From: Adiantum capillus-veneris
Lineage: Eukaryota; Streptophyta; Polypodiopsida; Polypodiales; Pteridaceae
Reading direction: 5' to 3'
DNA: 64,000 nt
Assembly (NCBI GenBank): GCA_014529385.2
Contig: CM043968.1
Span: forward strand, 28,603,513-28,667,512
Shown: piece after piece, positions 43,906 to 53,151 of the stretch
How positions within the stretch are numbered: position 1 is the first letter of the stretch
Layout of the letters: the number at the start of each line of letters is the position of its first letter
Notes under the pieces: model-generated
What the model was told of the DNA's origin: nothing
What the model saw: only the letters and a program-made list of their open reading frames with translations
Databases searched by the model: none
Program-made: the position numbers and the translations under genes

Positions 43906-44335
43906 TCTCCCATTCTTGAAAGAGAGTAATCGTCCGCCATTACAGCATATCTGCAAAACAACTCAAGTTAGCTCAAAAATTTCAGAGGGTCATTCCAAGG
44001 GACATTCCGAGGGACAATCAGTTTGCTCTTTTTGTTAAGGAGTTAGCTTCTCCTTTCGGCTCTTTTGATCAAGGAGTTAGCTTCTCCTCTCGGCTCTTTT
44101 GATCAAGGAGTCAGCTTCTCCTTTCGTCCAGATTGGAACTCTTGATATTCCGGCGTAGTAAAATTAGCCATCACACCCAGGTCGTACTGATCTGCCACAG
44201 GTGTCTTGATGCACTAAAATTACATACCCAAGCAATCTCATCCAATTAGGAATATTCAATAGTTAGCACATCACAATGTAACACAAATGCTCACATATGC
44301 ATGTTACAAGACATAGAAACATGAAGCCATCGATG

Positions 44336-44700
44336 AACACTCCTCCCGCATAACCTAACAAGGTCCGGGTCGAGAGATATTCAACGACTCCCTCATCACT
44401 CCTCCCGCATAACCTAAAAAGGTCCAGGCCGGGAGATAAAGAGGCCTTTTACAACCAAACGCCCCCCAGACCGCAGTCTACGTCGTTTGGAAGTGCTGAG
44501 AGTAACCACTACTCATACTTTCTTAATACTCCTCCCGCATAACCATCCAGGTCCAGACCGGGAGTCACGACCACAATTATTTTACAAGCATGCAACCAAA
44601 CGCTCCCCAGGCATCGGCCTGCGTCGTTCGGAGGTTTTCAAACATACAACGAAATGCTCCCTAGACATCGGTTGCGTCATTCCGAGGTTCAAACGATACC
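44336..44700 (-). repeat. Interspersed internal repeats
   Basis: Three copies of ACTCCTCCCGCATAACC with GGTCC and GGGAG nearby (about 44340, 44399 and 44528) alternate with three copies of a block like CAAACGC(C/T)CCCCAG...CGTCGTT(T/C)GG (about 44457, 44597 and 44648). Confidence 0.8.
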
Positions 44701-45559
44701 AAAACAGTATTTTTCACTTCTCCACCCGGGAGTTAAATCACCAATCATTGAAACCAATATCAAACCAAAGTCAAACAATTCAAATCGGCACCAAGATAGG
44801 TTCAAAACAGATACCATCCATTTCAAACAAATTCCAAACAAGATCACCAAACAAGTTCTCAAACAGAACTCAAACTTAAAAAGCAATCTCGACATCAGCC
44901 CAGCTCAAAAAGTCGACTGACTTTCCATCCTAAAACCTGCACCAAAAATATTAGGGTTAGGCTCCATCCATAAGGCCGTAGTTGACGACAGCATGGTCCA
45001 TCAGCTCTTGGACAGACAATGTTCCTCTGGCGGTGATGGTAGTCCTAAGATAGCAATCGCACTGGACCTCCAAGGTCATCTGCTCGAAAGAGACATCTAC
45101 TGAGAGATGTCGAGAAATTTCAAGTTATAATCTGTTAGGGTTTTCCATAGCAAGCATTTCAAGATACCCTACTCTGCCAGAAGTTGCACTCCGAAGGAAG
45201 ATGTCAAAAACCGTATAGCTTCGGGCAAATATTTTCTTGAAATCTTGCAAGTCCTTGGAGTGTGCGGCTTGGTAGCTATAGACTTCCACCACTGCATGGC
45301 ACTGCCTCTGAGAAAAACAGTAGCTCGAAACAAATCTTGGATCCTTCTCTTACAAGTGATCTTTATGGCTTATGCCCTATAAGACATGAGCGGTGAAGAC
45401 GGGAGCGCGCCCGATGCACGATGAAGTAAGGGTGGGAGTGGCTAGTAAGTCCAGGGTCGGAGCACGCAACTAAACATTTCAATGAACTTTGGAAGTGCAA
45501 TCTTGCTCTGTCTGCTCTTTGGTAGGACCGGTATGCTTTCAGAAAAGCACACGCCTAAT

Positions 45560-45571
45560 GCTTTGATACCA
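45560..45571 (-). promoter_or_regulatory. Primer-binding site
   Basis: Minus strand TGGTATCAAAGC, one base from the 5' LTR; one mismatch to TGGTATCAGAGC. Confidence 0.88.
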
Positions 45572-45572
45572 C

Positions 45573-45647
45573 TGTCACAAGACGGACACCACGTGCCAAT
45601 AGAAAAGAACAGACTGATAAGACTTTTAGCACTTCATTAACAGTTGA

Positions 45648-45693
<46 letters not shown>

Positions 45694-46277
45694 GACTCGC
45701 GACACGGAGTGGCGGAATTCCACCCCAGAGAGTATTAGCCCCAAACCTTGGCGCCCCTTTCGGTGTTTCTTTATATTGCATCAACACAGTACAAGCGGGT
45801 ACTCCAAACTCTGCACCTTCTCCAGGAAGCATGCCAAAGAATGAGCCCTAACCTCATATTTAAAGGCCCTAGGCCCCAAAAGCAGTTTACAGTAAAAAGC
45901 CTTCAAACTCAAAAGCATCTGGTCCAAAAGCAAAGCCAAAAAGCTGCCAACGTAATTTACGGAAATCCGCACAACCTGCCACGTCATCAATCAACACAAA
46001 ACGCGGAAATCCGTACAGTCTGCCACGTCATCAACCAGTGTAATTTTCAAAAATCTGCCATGTCATCAACATCTCCGCCAGCTTTTCCTGTGTGTGTGTG
46101 TGGGTCCTGCTTTATTTTAATCCTTTATGTCACTTGGGGCCCCATCGGACGGGGTCCCCATAAGTTGGTAGGACTTCTTCTTTTATTACTTGTTCTTCTT
46201 AGAGTTTAGGCCCCTCGGCCAGCATCTGCAAGTTGGCTCCATTCTTTAGGGCTTTGACACGTCAATAGTTTGTGACA
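45573..46277 (-). repeat. 5' LTR of the deletion derivative
   Basis: Contains (GA)n at 45651-45692 and three GCCA(C/T)GTCATCAA motifs (about 45977, 46022 and 46058), one more unit than the other LTR. Confidence 0.92.
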
Positions 46278-46689
46278 AGAGCCATATGGACCATGGTGTA
46301 GAAAGGCCCCGAACGCCCATGTCGTAGAAATGCCTCGCGGCACTCCCACATACAGTCGAAGCTGCCTTGCAGCCTCTTGAACTGACCTCGAAGTGTGTGG
46401 ATCAGCTCCAGCCATATATCTCATACAGTCCACTCGTGAGATGGGGTGGGCTGGATGATGCGGAAGCACTGGGCTCTCCATATGAACCAGAGGGTCAGGC
46501 TGCAAATAAGCTCCCAGCAAAGCTCTCTATCACTGCTCCACTCTTGGGACGTAAGATTTTGTGGCAGGCTGGAGTGTGGGTCGGTCCTCCTATATCACAA
46601 TCATCCTGCTAGCTGAGGACAGCTGAAAAAAGTGTGTTGGGCCCGTGAGGGTGGATCAAGTAGCAGCACCCCAATCTTGCTAAATGGTC
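46278..46689. other. Unassigned flank
   Basis: Between the deletion derivative and the recognisable part of gypsy B integrase. Neither strand shows a known motif. Confidence 0.3.
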
Positions 46690-47259
46690 CGGCTTGACTG
46701 TTTTTTCATTGGAATGAAGTGAGGTTGCTTGCTGAATCTGTCAATGGCAGTCCAAATGCCATCGTGCCCACTCTGTGTCTTCGGGAGATCAAAGATGAAA
46801 TCCATTGCAATACTTTCCCAAGGGCGGGTGGGAATAGGTAAAGGCTGTAGTAATCCATGTGCCTTATGACTACCAAACTTGACCTTCTAGCATACTAAAC
46901 AACTACGAACAAAGTTGTCCACATCCTTCTTGAGTCTCGGCCAAAAGAAATAACGCTCCACACCTTTCAAGGTGGTGTCAATGCCGCAGTGACCCGTAAA
47001 AGGTGGACAATGGCACTCAGTCAAAACCTTTTCCCTCAATGGTTGTGCAACACATAACATCATTTTCTTCATCGACTAGCTATCCCGTATGGAATACCAT
47101 GGCACTATCTCCCCATTCTGTATTCTGGTAAACAGATCAGAAAAATTTGGACAAGTGGCGTACTGATCAACCATATCCTCAAAGCTTCTAAGATGAATCG
47201 CGGAAATAGCCAAGACTAGGGACTTCCGAGACAATGCATCTGCCACTAAGTTTTTATGT
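46690..47259 (-). pseudogene. Gypsy B RNase H end and integrase
   Basis: Minus strand: VADALSRKSLVLAIS (RNase H-integrase junction), then NGEIVPWYSI, a stop, then the zinc-binding domain: ECHCPPFTGHCGIDTT, RYFFWPRLKKDVDNFVRSCLVC (H-x-H...C-x2-C style). The core follows as [33 protein letters not shown], which then breaks off near 46690. It joins the RNase H at 55725-56285 once the hAT element is removed. Dead by stops and truncation. Confidence 0.88.
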
Positions 47260-47267
47260 CCCTAAAC
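47260..47267 (+). repeat. hAT target-site duplication, left (CCCTAAAC)
   Basis: Repeated exactly at 55717-55724. Eight bases is the hallmark length for hAT insertions. Confidence 0.93.
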
Positions 47268-47440
47268 CATAGTTATAGGGGACGGGGGGAACGGGGCCTA
47301 GGGCCGGGGGACGGCCGTAACCGGGCCGGGAACAGAAGGGAACGCTGAGGGACGGACGGAAATCGGGCGGGTCGCAGGGGGGACGGCCGGGGACGGACGG
47401 AACGGCAGGGGTCGGACCGGGTCGGCCGGGAACGGCTGCA
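47268..47440 (+). repeat. hAT 5' terminal and subterminal GGGACGG array
   Basis: After the terminal repeat, GGGACGG and variants (GGGGACGG, GGACGGACGG) recur many times. The 3' end (about 55625-55716) is rich in the complement CCGTCCC and CCCCGACCC. Confidence 0.88.
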
Positions 47441-47817
47441 GTCCATTCAAAAAATGTGACCGTTTTTTACCATTTTTAACAGATCTGTGCAGCCCCAACT
47501 GCCACATTTTGGGAGCCTTGGCCCTTTGGAGGCTATAAAAGGCTCCCTTGGGCCTCTTAATACTCATAGTCTCAATGCTCATTCCAATTTGCAATTTCCC
47601 TCAAGCTCAAGGCTCAAGCTACTCAATCATCAATGCCATCCTCTCTACTCAATGCTCATTGCTCAAGCTTGAAGCATGACCATTGACTACTCTAAACTCT
47701 AGTCTCCACTCTCAAGTCTCTCCCTCTTCTACCCACTTTGAAGCTCTCCTCTACTCTCTCTCCACACAAGCTCTCCTCTAACTTCTAAGCTCTACTCTCT
47801 CGAGTCTCTCCACCATC

Positions 47818-48350
47818 ATGTCATCTCAAGCCAACTCCACTTCTCAAGAAGCTTCTTCTCGAAGGAGGCCCGCCGTGCAAACGTGGTCGTGGTGGGATGA
47901 AGTCGACTTTAGCTTGCGTGGCAAAGGTGGCGGTGCAAGACCATGGACGTGCAAGCTATGTCCATACAAGAGAACGGGTGGTTCAAACAAAGTGCGAGCC
48001 CATCTTCTTCATGAACCCGGTCACGAGGTGAAGTTTTGCCCTCATGTAGCTCCCGAGAAGAGGTTGGATCTTCTTGAGAAGCTCACGGTGTATGAGGTTG
48101 CGGAAGCAGCCAAGAGGGGACGTTTTGTTGCCGTTGATCCCTCCGCCACGGCGACACCGCGAGAGCAAAGGGAAGCCAACCTTGACGACATCTCTCGAAC
48201 CTTCAAGAGCCATGCATCTACACCGTCCTCTTCCGTTCCACATCGCCAAACCACTCTCAACGAAAATTGGAATCCTAAATTGAAGGAAGAGGTGGATAGG
48301 TCGGTTACCCGATTCTTCTTCCACGACCACATTGCCTTCCATGCTTCGCG
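47818..48350 (+). CDS. hAT transposase exon 1 (BED finger)
   Basis: 178 codons from ATG at 47818. BED-type zinc finger at residues about 23-73: WSWWDEVDFSLRG, WTCKLCPYKRTGGSNKVRAH and LLHEPGHEVKFCP give the W-x-x-F, C-x2-C and H-x-x-x-H/C pattern by which hAT transposases bind their subterminal repeats. A Ser/Thr/Pro-rich linker follows, and then LNENWNPKLKEEVDRSVTRFFF, the usual lead-in to the catalytic region. It ends at a GT (CTTCGCG then GTGAGT) at 48351. The exon is uninterrupted. Confidence 0.92.
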
Positions 48351-48468
48351 GTGAGTTTCCCTTGGCATATGCACATTGCAATCTTCCATTTCGTATTCAT
48401 AATGGGTTATAACTTCTCGACTCTCGACTCTCCATACTAACACAACATGCTCTATTTTGTGTGGATAG
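48351..48468 (+). other. hAT intron 1
   Basis: 118 bp, GTGAGT...TACTAACACA...GTGGATAG. Joining exons across it keeps frame (A-S-R-S-P-Y-F-R). Confidence 0.88.
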
Positions 48469-48772
48469 GTCTCCATACTTTCGAACCATGGTTACGAAAA
48501 TAGGGGAATATGGCTCCTCTTATGTGCCACCTTCATCGGAGAGGCTTCGCACCACCCTCCTTGACAAAGAGAAGCTTGCCGTGGAGCAAGCGGCCAAAGC
48601 AACAAAGGATTTGTGGGAGACCAATGGCGTCTCTCTTCTTGTAGATGGATGGAGCGACACCCGCAAGCGGTCCATCCACGGGGTGGTGGCCAACTCTCGG
48701 GGGGAGATGTACTTTGTGGAGTCACATGATGCATCCAATAGTGGCAAGGCCGCCGAGATGCTTGCTGTGGAG
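48469..48772 (+). pseudogene. hAT transposase exon 2 (DUF659-like)
   Basis: About 101 codons: SPYFRTMVTKIGEYGSSYVP, PSSERLRTTLLDKEK, TNGVSLLVDGWSDTRKRSIH and GVVANSRGEMYFVESHDASN. The DGW-S/T-D motif contains the first catalytic Asp of hAT transposases. The frame runs into the gypsy D LTR at 48773 (LAVE then TGTTGC). About 50-60 residues expected before the next segment (HCLNNLLKDIG) are missing, so DNA was lost at the insertion. Confidence 0.9.
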
Positions 48773-49573
48773 TGTTGCTAATTGGACTATTTTCTTATGA
48801 TTAATCTTTTCTTTTTATGATATTTTATTATGTGCACTAAGAACTGTTAAAAGATTGTAGCTACAGAAACTACCATCAGGAACGGACAACTCTGATGTGT
48901 CATTTGATGGGTGACGGTAAACATCGCGAAGGAGTTTCCGTAAGTTCGGTGGAAAGGGCCGGGTTACGAGTGTCCCTGATGCGTCACATGATGGGTGACG
49001 GGTGCATCAGTAAGGGGGTATTCCGTAGGCTAAGGAGGAAATCCGAACTGAGTAAGAAAATACGCGTAAGAACGCAAGCACAAGAATAAAGATGGGTTCA
49101 ATGAAGCTTTTTACGAAAAGCAGGAACAATCACGGGAAGGCAAACGCTTTCCCGCGAGGAATCTATGTTTGCATTGCATTCGTGCATGTGGTTGCATCCA
49201 GGGACGCCTGGGAAGTGTTGTTAAATGCATTGGTTTTAACTTATAAGGTTTTATTGAGTTTTTGGGCAGGTTCAGACCAATTTTAAAATATGCCGGCCGC
49301 CCACTTAATAAGTGGGCAGCCACTTAGTAGATAAAGCAACAAAACCAGCCAACGAATTCTCTCTCCCTATTTCAGGTAAAATAGCGCAAAAAAAAAAAAA
49401 AAAACGGTCACGATCTCTACGCGAGCAGTTATTCGTGCCGTGGCCAAGGAGCTATAAAAGCACCACATGCCCTCACTCACGGGAGGTACCAACATCAGCA
49501 AGAGAAGACTCTGCCGCAAGAGATCGCAAGACTACGAAGCACCGAAGTCGCTTTTCCCGCGCAAGAGCGACAG
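48773..49573 (+). repeat. Gypsy D 5' LTR, lacking its U5 part
   Basis: 801 bp aligning with 51063-51872. It has two hairpin modules (H1 at 48883-48940, H2 at 48978-49008) and a TATA box (GAGCTATAAAAGCACC, about 49449). Unlike the right LTR and the solo LTR, it stops at GCGACAG directly before the primer site, so about 390 bp containing the poly(A) region is absent. Confidence 0.85.
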
Positions 49574-49585
49574 TGGTATCAGAGC
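49574..49585 (+). promoter_or_regulatory. Gypsy D primer-binding site
   Basis: TGGTATCAGAGC, a perfect initiator Met-tRNA complement. Confidence 0.95.
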
Positions 49586-49642
49586 TCGGACTCCTCTCTT
49601 TCTCTGCAAAGAAGGACAATTCCGGGAAGAACGGGAAGAATC

Positions 49643-50518
49643 ATGTCGAGCCAAGGGAGAAGCGTTGAAGAGGAACTTCAACAAGTGCAAGCTCAGCTTG
49701 CGGAGTTGCAACAAATTTTACTGTTGCCGGACATCCAAAAGCTTTTGGGCGGAATGAAGAAAACGAATGGAACTGATGCAGCAGACCACAGGAGGCAAGA
49801 GAAGAAGAACGTGCCGAGGTGCACAAAGGATTTTCGGATCAGAATGAACGGCCTACTCCAAGGAAAGGCCAAGAAAAAAGCGCTCTCTTTGCTAAACGAG
49901 AGCAAGGACATCTCTATCTCATCTCCATCCTACTCTCCTGATTATACTTCTACTTCTCGATCATCTCGACAGAAGAAGAAAGTCGCTACTACTGCCACTA
50001 CCCTACATCAACCTAAAGATAAGCCTCGATTCAAGAAGCATGGTCGCAAGTCTCAACATCGCATGAGAGTCTTCAAATCGAGACAACAAGGAGCTTTTGA
50101 TCGGCTCAAGTACTTGCTAAGCCATGGACCTATTTTGATAGTGCCTGACTTAAGGAAACCATTTGAGGTTCACTGCGATGCTTCAGGCGATTGCATCGGA
50201 GCAGTGTTAAACCAAGAAGGCCATGCAATAGCTTATGAAAGCAGACGGCTTAAGGATGCAGAGTTGCATGCATCAATCTACGAAAAGGAACTCTCGGTTG
50301 TGATTCACGCCTTATCCAACTGGAAGCACTATCTTCTAGGAGCGGATTTTGTGATCAAGACTGATCACCAGAGTTTGCGGTATTTTCTTACGCAACGGAA
50401 ACTATCTGAGAAGCAGATGAGATGGGCAAACTTTTTGTCTATGTTTCACTTCCAGATCCTTCACACGGCTGGGAGTAAGAATGTGGTCGCGGACGCATTG
50501 TTAGGCGGCCAAGGGTGA
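49643..50518 (+). CDS. Gypsy D gag-RNase H fusion ORF
   Basis: An uninterrupted 291-codon frame. Residues 1-45 (MSSQGRSVEEELQQVQAQLA, ELQQILLLPDIQKLL) form a Leu/Gln-rich coiled-coil like gag N-termini. About 46-145 are basic and Ser-rich (AKKKALSLLNESKD, SSPSYSPDYTSTSRSSRQKK). From about residue 150 it becomes gypsy RNase H: GAFDRLKYLLSHGPILIVPD, FEVHCDASGDCIGAVLNQEG, IYEKELSVVIHALSNWKHYL, DFVIKTDHQSLRYFLTQRK, ending HTAGSKNVVADAL. The catalytic acids (CDAS, EKEL, TDHQS) are present. The junction near 50090 is in frame, joining gag to the RT/RNase H connection and deleting about two-thirds of gag-pol. Start chosen for its position 57 bp after the primer site. An open fusion of this length is unexpected in such a decayed region. 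Confidence 0.85.
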   Translation: MSSQGRSVEEELQQVQAQLAELQQILLLPDIQKLLGGMKKTNGTDAADHRRQEKKNVPRCTKDFRIRMNGLLQGKAKKKALSLLNESKDISISSPSYSPDYTSTSRSSRQKKKVATTATTLHQPKDKPRFKKHGRKSQHRMRVFKSRQQGAFDRLKYLLSHGPILIVPDLRKPFEVHCDASGDCIGAVLNQEGHAIAYESRRLKDAELHASIYEKELSVVIHALSNWKHYLLGADFVIKTDHQSLRYFLTQRKLSEKQMRWANFLSMFHFQILHTAGSKNVVADALLGGQG

Positions 50519-50733
50519 ACGCTATCACTTCGATGTATCATCAAGAATTAGAAGCACTACCGGATTTGTATCCGAATGATCCAGACTTCTCCACCGTTTG
50601 GGGAAAGCTACATCGTGGAGAGAATGAGTTTCCCTATTCCATCTGGGAACGGACATCTCTGATGCGTCATAGGATGGGTGACATAGAGCATCGTGAAGGA
50701 GATTGTACCGTAAGTTCGGTAGGAAAGGATTAG
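50515..50733 (+). pseudogene. Integrase N-terminal fragment running into LTR-derived DNA
   Basis: NAITSMYHQELEALPDLYPN, DPDFSTVWGKLHRGENEFPY is the stretch just after gypsy RNase H. At about 50645 it passes abruptly into a block nearly identical to 53455-53543 of the solo LTR (hairpin module H3/H6), which replaces the whole integrase core. Confidence 0.85.
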
Positions 50734-51050
50734 AGCTACCGCTTAATTGGAAGATCCATAATGCTTTCCATGTCAGTTTACTCCGGCCGTATGTGGGACC
50801 GCCTCCAAGCCAGCATAGTGCTGAGGAACCTCCTGAGGTTGAGGAAACAGAAGAAATACTCCAACCGGAGCAGATAGTAAGTCATCAGGAGCGGCCTCTC
50901 AAATCCGGAAAGATAACACGGAAGTATTTGGTTAAGTTTAAGAATTATTCGAATCTAGATGCTCAGTGGATGACGCAGGAGGAATTAGCAGCTTATCCCG
51001 AGATACTGGAGGTATATGTCCAAGCACTACAGTTGAGGTCAACTGTTTAG
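50730..51050 (+). pseudogene. Gypsy D integrase C-terminus and chromodomain
   Basis: LPLNWKIHNAFHVSLLRPYV is the GPF/Y-adjacent C-terminus of gypsy integrase. ILQPEQIVSHQERPLKSGKI, RKYLVKFKNYSNLDAQWMTQ, EELAAYPEILE is a chromodomain (Y-L-V-K-x-K aromatic face; the usual final W is present as QWM). Chromodomains steer chromovirus integration to modified histones. The frame is open for 106 codons but has no integrase core in front. It ends 12 bp before the purine tract. Confidence 0.88.
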
Positions 51051-51062
51051 AAGCCAGAGGGA
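51049..51062 (+). promoter_or_regulatory. Polypurine tract
   Basis: AGAAGCCAGAGGGA, directly before the 3' LTR start TGTTGC. Confidence 0.8.
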
Positions 51063-52270
51063 TGTTGCTAATTGGACTATTTTCTTATGATTAATCTTTT
51101 CTTTTTATGATATTTTATTATGCGCACTAAGAACTGTTAAAAGATTGTAGCTACAAGAACTGCCATCAGGAACGGACAACTCTGATGTGTCATTTGATGG
51201 GTGACGGTAAACAACGCGAAGGAGTTTCCGTAAGTTCGGTGGAAAGGGCCGGGTTACGAGTGTCCCTGATGCGTCACATGATGGGTGACGGGTGCATCAG
51301 TAAGGGGGCATTCCGTAGGCTAAGGAGGAAATCCGAACTGAGTAAGAAAATACGCGTAAGAACGCAAGCACAAGAATAAAGATGGGTTCAATGAAGCTTT
51401 TTACGAAAAGCAGGAACAATCACGAGAAGGCAGACGCTTTCCCACGAGGAATCTATGTTTGCATTGCATTCGTGCATGTGGTTGCATCCAGGGACGCCTG
51501 GGAAGTGTTGTGTAAATGCATTGGTTTTAACTTATAAGGTTTTATTGAGTTTTTGGGCAGGTTCAGACCAATTTTAAAATATGCCGGCCGCCCACTTAAT
51601 AAGTGGGCAGCCACTTAGTAGATAAAGCAACAAAACCAGCTAGCGAATTCTCTCTCCCTATTTCGGGTAGAATAGCGTTATAAAAAAAATTTAAAAAAAA
51701 CGGCCGCGATCTCTACGCGAGCAGTTATTCGTGCCGTGGCCAGGGAGCTATAAAAGCACCACATGCCCTCACTCACGGGAGGTATCAACATCAGCAAGAG
51801 AAGACTCTGCCGCAAGAGATCGCGAGACTACGAAGCACGGAAGTCGCTTTTCCCGCGCAACAGCGACAGTGGTCTATTGTGGATTCGCCATACGAATTGT
51901 TGTCGCGTGTTTGTGTGGTTTGTTTTGCAGAAATCTCCCGTCTTACGAGAAGGCCCTTCACGAGAAGTACAGCTTCACGCCTAAGTCCCTTACGGGAAAG
52001 TACAGCTTCACGCCTAAGTCCCTTACGGGAAGGACGGCCTTGTGCCCAAGCCCTTTACGGGAAAGCACGACCCTCGGGTCTAAGATTGCAGAACTGAGAA
52101 GTTTCCTCGGGTTCTCGTGCTTGTATAAGAATTCTCCCTAAATAAAAGAATACTCTTAACGGGGGGGGACCAGCCCATCTTCTGGTCCCCAATATTGTGT
52201 CGATCTTCTCCCTTCTCTCCCTTTTGCAAAGTATATTTTTTTTTTTAAGATTTCTAAGTGCTCGTGTACG
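51063..52270 (+). repeat. Gypsy D 3' LTR
   Basis: About 1.2 kb, with copies of H1 and H2, a TATA box (about 51747), tandem units around CTTACGGGAA (51945-52065), AATAAA at 52140-52145, and the hairpin GGGGACCAG/CTGGTCCCC at 52165-52190. Confidence 0.85.
52165..52190 (+). terminator. Perfect 9-bp hairpin after the LTR poly(A) signal
   Basis: GGGGACCAG, loop CCCATCTT, CTGGTCCCC, beginning about 20 bp after AATAAA. The same hairpin is at 54888-54913 in the solo LTR. Its placement suggests a role in 3'-end formation or RNA packaging; this is inference. Confidence 0.7.
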
Positions 52271-53151
52271 CATTGCCTCAATAACCTCCTCAAGGACATA
52301 GGGAACTTGTCATGGGTTTCACCCACCATTGGTGACGCCTCTCGAATTGTCTCCTTTGTGCTCAACCATCAAAAACTGCGCCATGAATTCTCAAAGAGGA
52401 GCCACTTGTCCTTGCTCAAATATTCAGAGACAAGATTTGCATTTAATTGGCTTATGCTAGGCCGCTTGTCTACATGTGGCCGGGCCTTAAGGGGCCTCTT
52501 TCTCAGTGATGAGTTCCAGGCCATGCCGGAGTCTACATCAGCAGTAGGATTGAAATGCCGAGAATGGGCCGACGACGCCGCTTGGTGGGAGGAGGTGAAG
52601 ACTCTTGACGCCATGGTCAAGCCTATTCTACACCTACTTCGAGTGGTGGATGGCTTGCAGCCATGCATTGGCAAAGTCTACGAAGCCATGGATCGGATGA
52701 TAGAGGCACTTGAGAAGCTTGTGCCTGACCCTGTTCAGTATGCGGAGATTCATGGCTTGTGTGAGTCGAGGTGGAAAGGATACTACTCTCCACTTCATGC
52801 GGCAGCTTATGTGCTTGACCCTGAGTTTCAAGGAAGGCATCAAGAGACCGACAAGGAGGTGAGCAAAGGATGGCGGCTTGTATTGGAGCGCCTTGAGCCT
52901 AGCAGTGACATTAGGCGCAAGATTAGAGACGAGCTACTCAACTACAGGCAAAAGAAGGGCTCCTATGGATGTGTAGATGCACAGCTTGATCGCAACAAGA
53001 TTGGCTCGGTTTTGTGGTGGGAGGACTATGGAGGAGATGGCCCACATTTGCAGCGCTTGGCTGTTCGTGTCCTTAGCCAAGCATGTACCACTAGTTGCTT
53101 GGAGCAACTATAGAGTGTGTACAGCCACATTGCCTCTAAGAAGAGGAATCG
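52271..53151 (+). pseudogene. hAT transposase exon 3
   Basis: Resumes the hAT frame with HCLNNLLKDIGNLSWVSPTI, LSLLKYSETRFAFNWLMLGR, LLRVVDGLQPCIGKVYEAMD and AAYVLDPEFQ, the conserved centre of hAT transposases. The dimerisation region follows: VLWWEDYGGDGPHLQRLAVR, VLSQACTTSCLEQL, then TAG at 53111-53113 where the family has Trp, then SVYSHIASKKRNR. The conserved LQ-x-LA-x-x-LS and K-R-N residues are present. Interrupted at 53151/53152 by the solo LTR (duplication AATCG). Confidence 0.93.

Larger units (their letters stand above)
43261..46277 (-). mobile_element. Gypsy-related deletion derivative (non-autonomous)
   Basis: 3017 bp, LTRs of 645 and 705 bp in direct orientation, termini TGTCACAA...TTGTGACA. 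Minus orientation is shown by the primer site TGGTATCAAAGC next to the right LTR and the purine run (CAAGAATGGGAGA) next to the left one. Flanks GGAGC and AGAGC differ at one base, a likely decayed 5-bp duplication. The LTRs share blocks with gypsy C (AATTACGTTGGC, GAGTTTGA-GCTTTT), so the two are related. The 1.67-kb interior has no clear pol. Confidence 0.85.
48773..52270 (+). mobile_element. Gypsy D, internally deleted Ty3/gypsy element
   Basis: About 3.5 kb inside the hAT gene. LTRs start TGTTGCTAATTGG. It has a perfect primer site, a single intact gag-RNase H fusion frame, part of the integrase N-terminal region, a stray LTR-derived piece, a chromodomain-like end and a polypurine tract. 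Protease, RT and integrase core are gone. The flanks (TGGAG left; GCATTGCC right) do not match, and host hAT sequence is missing, so the right end was altered after or during insertion. The right LTR end is set only roughly (52262-52272). Confidence 0.88.
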
